From the IMG/VR virus record IMGVR_UViG_3300030202_002193, positions 1 to 64,000 of that record: DNA of 64,000 nt; one strand, given 5' to 3'. The translations under genes were made by a program, and so were the position numbers. Origin of the DNA: a virus. The stretch's first letter is position 1. Each line of letters starts with the position of its first letter. Below, piece by piece: positions 49,899-58,856 of this stretch. The notes below the pieces were generated by a model that saw only the letters and a list, made by a program, of their open reading frames with translations, did not search any database and was not told the DNA's origin.

Positions 49899-52199
49899 TC
49901 ACCTAAATTGTGCCTTCACTTGATATACAATTTCTTCAGATACTCCTAGAGATTTAGCAATATCAGAAAACGAATTAACTTCAGTAACTATTTTATCTAC
50001 TTCAGAATGTGACAAATCAACATGGAACTCCTTATACATCTTAGTAATAACTTCTTCAGAATGTTCGATAGTCAAGGGTCTAAAAGCATAAACGGCTTCC
50101 AAGCCCTTTATTTCTCTAATAATATCATGGGCTTTTAATAAAGATTTGAGAATAACTGGTAGATTTTCTGCCCTTCTCAATAAATCCTTTAATTTGCTAA
50201 CTTCGTTCTTCATCCCTGCTCTTTCAATAAGACCTCTATGTTTCATTAAATAGGCCGGTAAAATAAATAGGGGAAAGGGTTTTCCTGAAGCATAGTCTGT
50301 ACGATATTGTTTTTCTCTTTCACTAATTAACTTCTTATTGAACTTTCTATCTCCAATTTCTTGTCCCATTTCGTCATATAAATATTTAATTATAGCCGCC
50401 ATATGGTTATCATTTTCTTCTTGTAAGTCAAATAAAGCAGTAAGAGCAGTAGCGGCATCTTCTCCCTTTTGAGTTAATTCCATATCTAGCCCACCTTCTC
50501 CGCTAATTACTGCGTTAAGGAACTTGTAGATAGCGGTAATATGGGACTTTTTCACTATGAATCTATTATTTAAGATATTAGAATACGCAGTACCCGATAA
50601 TGTCTGAACGCCTAAATTGGATGCACCTGCTGAAATTCTAAAAGCCCCTACTGATTTAACGAAATCTACTTCTGCTATGGGTAATTTACCACTATAACTA
50701 GGGGAGAGATAATAGGCATCAATAGCCTCTAATAACTCCTTAAATGCTTCTCTAGCCTTTTTCATTTCGCCCTTATGCCCTGCTTGCATAGGGGCTTCCG
50801 AAGGTAGGCCTTCTTCTACTGAAAAGTTTCGTCTAACGCTTTTACTAGGTAGCATCGGAGGGAACTCGAATAATAAATTTCCTACTGTTTCTAAAAATTC
50901 TAATATGTTAGAAGTATTGTTCTCACCATCTACGGTGCTTCCTTTAGGAAGATGCTCTATTATATTGTGAGGTAAATAGAATTCAGAAATATCCGATGTA
51001 ATAGTTTCTTTCATTTCCTCAATATCTTTCTGTATTCTAGGAGACATTAGAACTCCTAAATCCGAATATTGGGCATTCGCATTTTCAATAGACCCTATAA
51101 TGTAGTCATGGATTTCTTCAAATCCTTTCTTAGTAATGGCTATTGTCTTTTTAGATAAATCAGATTTAGGGGAATTGAAGTAATAAGATAGTAAGGGGTC
51201 TACTTCCTTTCCTTCTCCTTCTAAAAATCTTAGGAGTTCATCGTCTTGAGAACTATTTGTCAATGTGGGGTCTATCATAGAAAAATCTTGGCCATCCGTC
51301 TTAGCGGCAGTTCGTAACTCCATTTGCATTTGGGAATTAACATCCCCTGCTATTTCTCCAGTCTCTTTCTTTTCTTCTTCTAATATCTCTTTATGTAAAT
51401 TGTAGGCGGTTTCTAAACTAACTATATACGAATATGCCCTACCTAATGGTACTGAAGTACTTACTGTAACTGGGTCAAATCTATGCACATAACTCAAATC
51501 TTTGTCCTTGAATTCCAAAAGACTAGATAATAAGTCATCCCATTTAGCATCTACCTCTTTGCCTTCAAACATTTGTTCTAACTGTTCCATCATTGGTTTC
51601 ATTAATATATTTTCTAAAGCATTTTTAAGTTTTTTATATTTACCAGCAACATCTCCCCAATATTTGTAGATGACATCTCTATTCTGTACGGAACTTAGTG
51701 GTAGGCCCCCAAGGTAACTATCTATTTTAATAGCCTTAGTAGATTTTTTTCCAGTAATAGCATAAGCCTTGGTTTCATCTATTGCATCTAATAAAACATC
51801 CACATTATGTTGTATTATAATATCAGAAGGGGTGACAGGGGGATTATTTTTTAGGGCCACCTGTATAACCTGTAGATTTTTTTCTAAAGCAGTTATGTCC
51901 TTTTCAGGATTGTTGGTAGTAGAAAATAATCTAATGTTTGTTGGTAGTTTTCCCTTTAAGGCGGTGGTTTTAGTAATAGTTTTGTTACTCTTCGTTTTGA
52001 TTCTTACGCCCTTCAGAGCCTTTTCGAACATTTGAAATGGACTATCAGAGCGACTAATTTTATCTTTTAGTTCTTGGATTTTAGCATCTGCCCCTTCTCC
52101 AAACTCTTCCCTCATGTCAGCAAAGATTTCTGCCTGTTCTGTTTTTCTTTGGCTTTTAGGGAGTCTAGATAATCTATCTGCAATTTCGTCAATGTTCAT
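49899..52199 (-). CDS. 766-residue late protein of unknown function
   Basis: Large, charged, mainly helical protein starting MNIDEIADRLSRLPKSQRKT after GGAGGTCC. The C-terminal end (DIAKSLGVSEEIVYQVKAQF) looks like a helix-turn-helix. Middle regions have alternating helices and short strands (YSDLGVLMSPRIQKDIEEMK; GEGGLDMELTQKGEDAATAL). No enzyme motif visible. It pairs with the downstream-coupled 685-residue gene, which overlaps its start. Candidates: internal virion protein or ejected protein; unproven. Confidence 0.5.
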   Translation of the reverse strand: MNIDEIADRLSRLPKSQRKTEQAEIFADMREEFGEGADAKIQELKDKISRSDSPFQMFEKALKGVRIKTKSNKTITKTTALKGKLPTNIRLFSTTNNPEKDITALEKNLQVIQVALKNNPPVTPSDIIIQHNVDVLLDAIDETKAYAITGKKSTKAIKIDSYLGGLPLSSVQNRDVIYKYWGDVAGKYKKLKNALENILMKPMMEQLEQMFEGKEVDAKWDDLLSSLLEFKDKDLSYVHRFDPVTVSTSVPLGRAYSYIVSLETAYNLHKEILEEEKKETGEIAGDVNSQMQMELRTAAKTDGQDFSMIDPTLTNSSQDDELLRFLEGEGKEVDPLLSYYFNSPKSDLSKKTIAITKKGFEEIHDYIIGSIENANAQYSDLGVLMSPRIQKDIEEMKETITSDISEFYLPHNIIEHLPKGSTVDGENNTSNILEFLETVGNLLFEFPPMLPSKSVRRNFSVEEGLPSEAPMQAGHKGEMKKAREAFKELLEAIDAYYLSPSYSGKLPIAEVDFVKSVGAFRISAGASNLGVQTLSGTAYSNILNNRFIVKKSHITAIYKFLNAVISGEGGLDMELTQKGEDAATALTALFDLQEENDNHMAAIIKYLYDEMGQEIGDRKFNKKLISEREKQYRTDYASGKPFPLFILPAYLMKHRGLIERAGMKNEVSKLKDLLRRAENLPVILKSLLKAHDIIREIKGLEAVYAFRPLTIEHSEEVITKMYKEFHVDLSHSEVDKIVTEVNSFSDIAKSLGVSEEIVYQVKAQFR

Positions 52200-54253
52200 G
52201 CTTGGACCTCCGTAACAATGTTCTTGTCTAGTAGTTTATTTAATAACTTCTTCGGAAGTTGGCCTTTACCGTCACCGACTCCCTTAGAGTTTATTATCTT
52301 GCGAAGATTCTCTTCAAAGAAATATATTAGGGCATTTCTATAGGCAAGTATTCTTCCCTGTATAGTTGATTCTAATTCATCAATTAGTTTTCTTTTATCC
52401 TTCGCCTTATCTATCCTCTCATAGAACCCTAAAACAGAATCACTTCCAGTACTTCCTAGTAAAGAATCTAACTTAGCAAAAAATGGAATTAGTTTTTTAG
52501 GACTTAGTGAAGATAATGTAAGGGAGCCTCCTAGGGGTTCTCTAGCCGTTTTTACTAGAGGATAAGAAAGCATTAGTTGTCTAAACCCTGTCTCTGATAA
52601 TAAAGAAGCAACAGATGAAGAAATCTCAAGACGAGTCAATTCTTTTTCCGGTAAATTACCTTTTAAGTTACTAAGTAAGTCTTTAATTTCAGACGGCACA
52701 AACTCTTCTATTTCTCCATCCTCTTCTCCGACTATTTTGAATCTTCTAAGTGAGCCTATCATGACTTCTTCGAAATCTATAGTAGTTTTATCCTCTAAAA
52801 TATCTCCCACTAATAATTCCTTAACTCCTATATTTTCTATTGCCTCGTCTAATACTCTTTTCATTTTAGGAGATACAGTAGTAGACATCTCTTCCGCATT
52901 CGCTTCACTTATATCTTCTATATCTACTTGTTTCATGAACCATCTCTTGAAAGGTTCCGGTTGTTCAGGAACTTCCTCAGAATCCAAATCAATTTCTATT
53001 CCGAATAAAGGAGTGGAAACTTTTCCAGATTCTTCATTGAATACTTTCATAGCATCTTCTAATAGTAAAGGCCTTAATTTACCAGCATCAATAATCTCCA
53101 ACTTTTTAGTTTGTGTCAATAAAGTATCGAACCAATTCGGTCCATCAATGGCAGTAAGTAATAGGCTCAAATAGGGGTTTGTTCGTAAACTCCCCCCTGC
53201 TTTTGTAGGGAATACTAAGTCTTGTACCAAAGAAGAAGATAGGGTAATTTCTTCTCCTCTTTCTGTAATTTTCATATCTACTCCCTTTGGAATAAATATA
53301 GAAGACTTGACACCTTTGGTTTTACTAACAGTTTCTATAAATTCTGTAAGCATTCGGTTATCAAATTGATTTACTTCATAGAATTTAGCATCAGGTATGG
53401 TTAATTTTCTACTAACTCCGGCAGATTCTATTGTTGGTACATATGATTTAATTTCTACTAAAATAGGGTTCAGAATCTCTTTGAATTGTCTACCATCTGT
53501 TATTGCTGAAAGTCTTCTAAATTCCTCGGCATAGGTTCTGAGAGAAGTAGGTTTCATCCTACCCATACTGCCTTCGCCGGTAAAATCTATATTTCTGTCT
53601 TCATCTAAGAAGAAAGAGTTCCAATTTTTCATCCATTCTCCTACTGTTAGATTAGGATAGTGGATTACCCAAGACCGTTCCTTAATTCCTAGCCAAAGTA
53701 CTTTTCCTTGGATAATTTTAGCAAATTTTTCTAAAAGTTTCTTAGAAGGGTTTCCAGCCTTAAAATATAATATGCTACCCTTGTCTATTTTCTGCAAATC
53801 TCTCTGCAATTGCCGTAAATCTTCATCTCGCATTATTTTAGGGTATTTTTGCGCCAATTTCAAAAATTCGTCGATTTTATCGGTATTTCCGCCCTCTTTT
53901 ATCTCTTGAGCGAGAGTATTCAGTTTTACTCTAGGACTATCCGCACTTTGTCTCTTTTTTGTGCCATATCTTTCTACAAGTAGGTCCATTTTTTGCTTCA
54001 TTGGCGCAATATCCATGTTTTCCCTGAATCTTGGAGTAAATTCTCTAACAAATCCGTCCTTATCTTTAGAATATTTATCCAATGCTTCGATTAATTTGTT
54101 AAAATCTCTTCTTTTTTGGTTTTCTGTAGGAGAATCTCGCATATCATCAAGAATTGGCAGTTGAGTTTCTAAAATATCTAAAGAAAATGCGGGAGAAAGC
54201 ATCCCTTGGACTAAATCTATGGCAGTTTGCCTCTTCAATAACTCGGTCCACAT
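52196..54253 (-). CDS. Tagged 685-residue late protein (MWTELLKRQ)
   Basis: Starts MWTELLKRQTAIDLVQGML, a tag-type opening on an otherwise long protein with no recognised family. Mixed alpha/beta, with charged helices (RDFNKLIEALDKYSKDKDGF; GSLRRFKIVGEEDGEIEEFV). Overlaps the 766-residue gene start by four bases (ATGA). Being tagged makes it an outlier in size among the tagged set, which is otherwise small proteins. Its role is unknown. Confidence 0.55.
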   Translation of the reverse strand: MWTELLKRQTAIDLVQGMLSPAFSLDILETQLPILDDMRDSPTENQKRRDFNKLIEALDKYSKDKDGFVREFTPRFRENMDIAPMKQKMDLLVERYGTKKRQSADSPRVKLNTLAQEIKEGGNTDKIDEFLKLAQKYPKIMRDEDLRQLQRDLQKIDKGSILYFKAGNPSKKLLEKFAKIIQGKVLWLGIKERSWVIHYPNLTVGEWMKNWNSFFLDEDRNIDFTGEGSMGRMKPTSLRTYAEEFRRLSAITDGRQFKEILNPILVEIKSYVPTIESAGVSRKLTIPDAKFYEVNQFDNRMLTEFIETVSKTKGVKSSIFIPKGVDMKITERGEEITLSSSLVQDLVFPTKAGGSLRTNPYLSLLLTAIDGPNWFDTLLTQTKKLEIIDAGKLRPLLLEDAMKVFNEESGKVSTPLFGIEIDLDSEEVPEQPEPFKRWFMKQVDIEDISEANAEEMSTTVSPKMKRVLDEAIENIGVKELLVGDILEDKTTIDFEEVMIGSLRRFKIVGEEDGEIEEFVPSEIKDLLSNLKGNLPEKELTRLEISSSVASLLSETGFRQLMLSYPLVKTAREPLGGSLTLSSLSPKKLIPFFAKLDSLLGSTGSDSVLGFYERIDKAKDKRKLIDELESTIQGRILAYRNALIYFFEENLRKIINSKGVGDGKGQLPKKLLNKLLDKNIVTEVQA

Positions 54254-54259
54254 GAAAAC

Positions 54260-54562
54260 TCACTTAGAATCCCTACTTCCACGCCTTCTAATAATTATTT
54301 TTGCCGACAATTGGCCCATTTTTGCCCTAATTGCCTTTAATTTTTCTGAAATAGTGTTAATTTTTAGAGAAATCTGCTCATCCTCTTCAGAAGTCTTTGC
54401 ATTTTTTCTCGCTATACTTAGTTTGGAAAGTTCGCCCTCTATTTCTCGCATTTTCTTTACCATACTATCCATTTTTTTCTGCAATTCCGAGTCATAATCT
54501 GTAACTTGAAAGCGTTTCCTCTGCTCTCTACGGATTCTTTTCAGTATATCTTCCCAACTCAT
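54260..54562 (-). CDS. Tagged coiled-coil protein (MSWEDILKR)
   Basis: 100 residues: tag MSWEDILKRIRREQ, then a long coil (DSMVKKMREIEGELSKLSIA; EEDEQISLKINTISEKLKA) and a basic end with RRRGSRDSK. The leader GGAGGAATTACAATGAGTTG is shared by four genes here (starts 54562, 54819, 55154, 55395). Unknown function. Confidence 0.6.
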   Translation of the reverse strand: MSWEDILKRIRREQRKRFQVTDYDSELQKKMDSMVKKMREIEGELSKLSIARKNAKTSEEDEQISLKINTISEKLKAIRAKMGQLSAKIIIRRRGSRDSK

Positions 54563-54573
54563 TGTAATTCCTC

Positions 54574-54819
54574 CTAGATATTATATTCTAACTCTCTTGT
54601 AGAAATATGTATTTCTTCTAATCTCTTTAGCCTATCTTGTAAATCAGCAAATTCTTCTTGCGCCCTTTCCATATCTTTTTCTTCAAGAATAAGAGTTTCG
54701 ATATACTTTAGATGTTCATATAAGTCTGCAAATCTATCAACGCCTAGTTCCATAATCACTTTGATGTAATACCTAACATCGTCATAGATGTCTTTCTTTA
54801 GAAGATTTTTCCAACTCAT
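54574..54819 (-). CDS. Tagged helical protein (MSWKNLLKKD)
   Basis: 81 residues: tag MSWKNLLKKDIYDDV, then helices (YYIKVIMELGVDRFADLYEH; MERAQEEFADLQDRLKRLEE). Same leader as neighbours. No family recognised. Confidence 0.6.
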   Translation of the reverse strand: MSWKNLLKKDIYDDVRYYIKVIMELGVDRFADLYEHLKYIETLILEEKDMERAQEEFADLQDRLKRLEEIHISTRELEYNI

Positions 54820-54830
54820 TGTAATTCCTC

Positions 54831-55154
54831 CTAGGCATAATCCTCTAATATGGTATCAACATCTTCAGAATAATTTTCTGCAACTATATCCCAATCTACA
54901 TCATTAATAGAATCTGTTGAACCATCATAATCTTCCCTTTCTAATTCTTCCATAAAACCTTCCATGTGCATCATAACATTAGGAAGCCAATTTGCCAACT
55001 TATCCATGAGTTCTTCTTTTTCATATCCCGACATAACTAGAGATTCAATATATGCTAATACCTTTCTATAAGTCTCTTCTTCATTCATTATCCAAAGTTC
55101 AGCAGAACGAGTAGCAGTATCTATTTTTTTTCTAATGATATTTTTCCAACTCAT
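54831..55154 (-). CDS. Tagged acidic protein (MSWKNIIRK)
   Basis: 107 residues from ATG 55154, which has the shared leader; an upstream in-frame ATG would overlap the next gene. Tag MSWKNIIRKKIDTATRS, then acidic helices (RKVLAYIESLVMSGYEKEEL; DNDWD-like end NDVDWDIVAENYSEDVDTI). No family recognised. Confidence 0.6.
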   Translation of the reverse strand: MSWKNIIRKKIDTATRSAELWIMNEEETYRKVLAYIESLVMSGYEKEELMDKLANWLPNVMMHMEGFMEELEREDYDGSTDSINDVDWDIVAENYSEDVDTILEDYA

Positions 55155-55170
55155 TGTAATTCCTCCTGCA

Positions 55171-55395
55171 TCAAATTTCAACTACACTATCGTAAGCACT
55201 TTCAAATCCCTCATCATCTAAGGCAAGGCAATTCCTACAAGAATAGCCCTCAGAGGGTTCATTGGGTCTAAAATTATCATCACTGAATCTTCTAAAATCA
55301 GATACATAATACTCTGCCCTGCCTGTGCAATTAGGAGAACGCCTTATGTCACACCTTAACTTTTTATCTTCTTTCAAAATTTTCTTCCAACTCAT
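55171..55395 (-). CDS. Tagged zinc-like protein (MSWKKILKED)
   Basis: 74 residues: tag MSWKKILKEDKKLRCDIRRS, with cysteines arranged CDIRRSPNC and a later SCRNCLA, a probable zinc site of the HNH-like or treble-clef type without catalytic residues. Shared leader. Function unknown. Confidence 0.6.
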   Translation of the reverse strand: MSWKKILKEDKKLRCDIRRSPNCTGRAEYYVSDFRRFSDDNFRPNEPSEGYSCRNCLALDDEGFESAYDSVVEI

Positions 55396-56051
55396 TGTAA
55401 TTCCTCCTGCATTTGTTTCTTTACATCAAGCCAAACTTCGGGATGGTTTTGTGCCAATACCTTTTGTACGACTTGCATTTGGTGAACGATAATTGTATCT
55501 TGTCTACGGTGAACCAACTTGCCCTTGAACTCCATAATATATTTCAAACTTTCACGAACTTCTCTAGCCAACTTAACCAAAGCATCTAGTTCTTTGTGAC
55601 TTAAATCATCTTGACCAAATAACTCATCCACCTTAGCATCCAATCTTTGAACATTCAGACTTAACATCTCAATCTCATTGACTTCTTTCTTTGCTATGAT
55701 ATTAGCCGCAGACTTCTGCACTAGTGGAGCCAAGTGGTTTTTCATGTGCCTTTGTACTTGTGTCTTAGAAATGCTTAGAGTTTCAGCAATGGCTTCTGAA
55801 GTAACTTCTCCGGAACTCAATGCTTTTTCATAGTGACTTCTCATAGGGTCGGTACAAAAACCACATCTAGGATTGCTACTGTTTTGATAATCGCCCATGT
55901 GATTTCTTTGGTGTTGGGCGGCAGTTCCGCTTCTCCAACCTTCTCTTTTATCTAAGTCATCACAAGATATTGACATAGAATCTATTTCAGATTCCAATTC
56001 ATCTCTTGCCTCATGTTGGCAAAACTTACAACGCTTGCGGGTTACTGTCAT
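55392..56051 (-). CDS. Zn/HTH protein, small terminase candidate
   Basis: 219 residues from ATG 56051 (upstream TTG possible). It contains a tandem repeat of a CxxC - helix - HxxNH module: RKRCKFCQHEARDELESEID...HQRNHMG, then PRCGFCTDPMRSHYEKALSS...TQVQRHMKNHLAP. The second copy includes an HTH-like TSEAIAETLSISKTQVQRHM. A long coil follows (EIEMLSLNVQRLDAKVDELF). The DNA-binding plus oligomerising-coil layout fits a small terminase subunit, but regulators look similar. Confidence 0.55.
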   Translation of the reverse strand: MTVTRKRCKFCQHEARDELESEIDSMSISCDDLDKREGWRSGTAAQHQRNHMGDYQNSSNPRCGFCTDPMRSHYEKALSSGEVTSEAIAETLSISKTQVQRHMKNHLAPLVQKSAANIIAKKEVNEIEMLSLNVQRLDAKVDELFGQDDLSHKELDALVKLAREVRESLKYIMEFKGKLVHRRQDTIIVHQMQVVQKVLAQNHPEVWLDVKKQMQEELQ

Positions 56052-56055
56052 AATA

Positions 56056-57381
56056 TCACGCCTGTTCAATTAAATGAATTGTATATTTAGCCACCTGTTC
56101 TAGTTGAGGTTCAGTTAAAAGGTTAATATCTTCTGTTCTATTAGGATGAACCCCACCTCTTGTTGTAGGCCTATCATATTTCATAACAAGTTTTTCTATT
56201 TCTCTACTTATACTTCCTATTTTAGCCCCTCGGCTAAATTGGTGTAGTCTAGATAATTTTGCAGACAACTCTATACTTTTACCCCTATTAACCAAATTTT
56301 GCATATAGGGTCGTAGTTGTTTTGCAATTGCTATAGGTAAATCATATTCTACTAACATTGCCAGCCATTGAGGATAATTCTCTGTACGCTTTACAATATC
56401 TAGCCAAGATTTAGCAACCGGTACTCCTTCCTTTCTAGGTCTTTTATCTACGACCTTACCATGAATGTAGAATCCACCGACCTTCTTCTTAGTGGAAGCG
56501 AGATACGCCCTTTCTACAATGGCAGGTGAAACCTTAACAGTAAATTCCTCTACATCTCCAGTCACTTCTTCTTCAGAAAATCCACTCAATCTTCTAACTA
56601 TTGCTTCTTCTGCTTCACCAGTCACGCCAAACTTTTGACTTGCCAATTTTCCAGCAATTGCCTTAGCATTAATTACTCCCTCTTTAACTAAAGCCGGAGT
56701 TAATTGGCTTTCTAAGAATTGCTTAACCTGAGACAACTTATACAATTCTTTAGGATTAGAAACTCTAGTAATTTCAAATGTAATATCTGCCTCTTCTAAC
56801 TCTTTAAGTGCATCTTCTAAAATATATTTCAATCCTTTTGGACTCTCTTTAGAATATACTACTTGATGAGGAGGAGGAGTAGGGGGGTTGTTTACATCAT
56901 AACTATACCAAGACTTAGGAACTGGGGTGTCGCCCTTAAACTTCTTACTATATTTTACAAACTCCGCAGTTTTCCAATGCCCGTAAACTTTTCTCTTACC
57001 TATGTTTTTTCCTGATTTGTCATATATGTTGATGTGATATGGTATCATGGCAGGGTCAGCCTTAGTACCTTTAGCCGCATCAATAAATTTCAAATATGCT
57101 TTAAGATAATCTATTTCTTTTGTTCCTATGAAATCATCATAGTCCATAATTTCCATAAGTCTTGGCAAATGGTCTCGATGGCCTCTAGAAGCACCTTCGA
57201 TTGTTTCCATTCCAGTTCGTCTTGTGACAGTGTTGGAGGACTTAATTCCGTGTCGTAGAATAAAATCTACTCCTTCTAATTCCTTCCATTCCTGAAACTC
57301 TTTGAAAAAATTAGTAGACTTCAATTCCTGTTGAGCAGTATTGCCATTCTTAGTCTTAGTCTTTTTCTTCATCTTTGGCAT
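56056..57381 (-). CDS. 441-residue late protein with internal SWLDIVKR
   Basis: Lys-rich N-terminus (MPKMKKKTKTKNGNTAQQEL), then mixed alpha/beta. At about residue 325 the run VPVAKSWLDIVKRTENYPQW matches the core of the late tag inside a large protein. Other segments: YDDFIGTKEIDYLKAYLKFI; HQFSRGAKIGSISREIEKLV. No known family. Overlaps the next tagged gene's stop and lies upstream of the terminase-like genes. Confidence 0.5.
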   Translation of the reverse strand: MPKMKKKTKTKNGNTAQQELKSTNFFKEFQEWKELEGVDFILRHGIKSSNTVTRRTGMETIEGASRGHRDHLPRLMEIMDYDDFIGTKEIDYLKAYLKFIDAAKGTKADPAMIPYHINIYDKSGKNIGKRKVYGHWKTAEFVKYSKKFKGDTPVPKSWYSYDVNNPPTPPPHQVVYSKESPKGLKYILEDALKELEEADITFEITRVSNPKELYKLSQVKQFLESQLTPALVKEGVINAKAIAGKLASQKFGVTGEAEEAIVRRLSGFSEEEVTGDVEEFTVKVSPAIVERAYLASTKKKVGGFYIHGKVVDKRPRKEGVPVAKSWLDIVKRTENYPQWLAMLVEYDLPIAIAKQLRPYMQNLVNRGKSIELSAKLSRLHQFSRGAKIGSISREIEKLVMKYDRPTTRGGVHPNRTEDINLLTEPQLEQVAKYTIHLIEQA

Positions 57382-57721
57382 TTTTATTACCTCCTATTCT
57401 GCCTTCACTAAAAAGAGGTTTATGAGCCGCACTACTTGTAGTTACCGTTCCAGCAACCTTTTCCATTTCTCCATTCAAAGAATCTAAAATTGTAGGGAGT
57501 ACTGATTGTAGGTCGTAGACATTCGTATTAAAATCGCCATAATTTACCCTATATGCCGAACCGCCCCTTCTCTTAACTGTGATTTTTCCCCTATCAGAAT
57601 CCAAAGTAAAATTGTCCCCTGCCCTACTGCTACCACCTGAAATCTCCCCACCGATTATATTTTGAATGTTTTGTAGAAACATCCTAGGGGTCATCATCTT
57701 TAATACATTTTTCCAAGTCAT
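57356..57721 (-). CDS. Tagged Gly/Ser-rich protein (MTWKNVLKM)
   Basis: 121 residues: tag MTWKNVLKMMTPRMFLQNIQ, then a Gly/Ser/Arg-rich region (GGEISGGSSRAGDNFTLDSD) and a strand-rich middle (KITVKRRGGSAYRVNYGDFN), charged end. It may be a small internal or decoration protein. No family recognised. Confidence 0.55.
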   Translation of the reverse strand: MTWKNVLKMMTPRMFLQNIQNIIGGEISGGSSRAGDNFTLDSDRGKITVKRRGGSAYRVNYGDFNTNVYDLQSVLPTILDSLNGEMEKVAGTVTTSSAAHKPLFSEGRIGGNKNAKDEEKD

Positions 57722-57978
57722 TTCTTTCCCCTCTCTAATCGGTCTTGTAATTGAATAAGTTCCGGCATAATTTCCATATATTGTTTCAACATGTCTTCAT
57801 CGTTGCCTAAATATTTTTCAAGAAAAATCTGTTTCATAACTGGGTCTCTTTTGATTTGATAATACACGGCTCTACTGTTCCTACCAGAATTTTTTATCAT
57901 ATTGTCTAATTGAACAATTTTGGTTCTAATTTTCTTAGTGGAATATTTTTTTTCTTTGAGGATAGTTTCCCACCTCAT
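57718..57978 (-). CDS. Tagged basic helical protein (MRWETILKE)
   Basis: 86 residues: tag MRWETILKEKKYSTKKIRTK, then a helical body (IVQLDNMIKNSGRNSRAVYY; LKQYMEIMPELIQLQDRLER). Basic start, acidic middle. ATGA overlap with its neighbours; leader GGAGGAATAAAG. No family recognised. Confidence 0.6.
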   Translation of the reverse strand: MRWETILKEKKYSTKKIRTKIVQLDNMIKNSGRNSRAVYYQIKRDPVMKQIFLEKYLGNDEDMLKQYMEIMPELIQLQDRLERGKK

Positions 57979-58142
57979 TCTTTATTCCTCCTGAATACTT
58001 TAGCCCATGCTTGAGCCTTAGTTAAAGTGGTAGTCTTTTTCTTTTGGCCTGTAACTAAACAAGTACCATAATCATTCTCAACTTTGTCAAGTTTAGCAGA
58101 TTCATTATCTAACCAGCCCTCTAAATAATTGCATCGTGTCAT
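57975..58142 (-). CDS. Untagged 55-residue small protein
   Basis: MTRCNYLEGWLDNESAKLDK then TLTKAQAWAKVFRRNKE; small, charged, two cysteines. ATG 58142 and stop overlap the neighbouring frames by ATGA junctions. It is the odd one out in a block of tagged genes. Unknown function. Confidence 0.5.
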   Translation of the reverse strand: MTRCNYLEGWLDNESAKLDKVENDYGTCLVTGQKKKTTTLTKAQAWAKVFRRNKE

Positions 58143-58144
58143 AT

Positions 58145-58402
58145 TTAATCCCTCGATGTAAATGCCCTTCCGCTTCCCATTCTAGGAGGGACTTTTTTAT
58201 TTGCATTCCTCGTCCTTTCAATTAAGGGGTGAGTTTTTAATTCCTTTTTAGGAACAGGAGGAGTAGCGTCTGCATGTTCTTCTCTCTGATGCCCAACCAA
58301 TTCTTTTAGAGAACTGTATTTCTTACCACAAATAGAACAAACTTCTTTTTTGTGGGCATCAGATGGAATATATCCTATTTTAACAATATCTTTCCATGAC
58401 AT
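58145..58402 (-). CDS. Tagged C2H2 zinc-finger protein (MSWKDIVKI)
   Basis: 85 residues from ATG 58402: tag MSWKDIVKIGYIPSDAH, then a classical C2H2 finger (CSICGKKYSSLKELVGHQRE then EH) and a basic Pro/Arg tail. Eukaryote-like C2H2 fingers are known in archaeal viruses. Probably nucleic-acid binding. Confidence 0.65.
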   Translation of the reverse strand: MSWKDIVKIGYIPSDAHKKEVCSICGKKYSSLKELVGHQREEHADATPPVPKKELKTHPLIERTRNANKKVPPRMGSGRAFTSRD

Positions 58403-58407
58403 ATTAA

Positions 58408-58827
58408 TCACCAACTAATATCTACGCTCTTGATATAGAATTCACCATCTTTTCGCCCTATCTCAATATCAGCCTCCGGCATGATATACGAACCCATACT
58501 CACTTTATCCAATTTTTCCACTTCTATATTTTCTGAAGTTTTCAATTCTAAATCTAAAGCCAATTCTTCTACTTCTTCTCCAATATCTTCAATAGAAGAA
58601 ATACTAACAACAACAGATTGCACACTAGGTTGATTCAATTCCAAACCATCTCCATCAACTTCAATACTCATACTCCAATTAACTGTTACACTATACCAAT
58701 CAATATCAATATCAATATCAGAACCACTTCCTCTATAAGTAACCATAGTATTGTGATTTCTATTAGGTTTTACAGTAGTTTCAAAGGTATAACTCTCTAA
58801 AGCACCCTTCAGTATATCTTTCCACAT
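58408..58827 (-). CDS. Tagged beta-rich protein (MWKDILKGA)
   Basis: 139 residues from ATG 58827: tag MWKDILKGALES, then a beta-rich body (YTFETTVKPNRNHNTMVTYR; IDIDWYSVTVNWSMSIEVDG) and an acidic end with PEADIEIGRKDGEFYIKSVD. Repetitive Ile/Asp codons around 58680-58720. No family recognised. Confidence 0.6.
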   Translation of the reverse strand: MWKDILKGALESYTFETTVKPNRNHNTMVTYRGSGSDIDIDIDWYSVTVNWSMSIEVDGDGLELNQPSVQSVVVSISSIEDIGEEVEELALDLELKTSENIEVEKLDKVSMGSYIMPEADIEIGRKDGEFYIKSVDISW

Positions 58828-58856
58828 AATATCACCAAAATTTTCCCGTATTTTTT

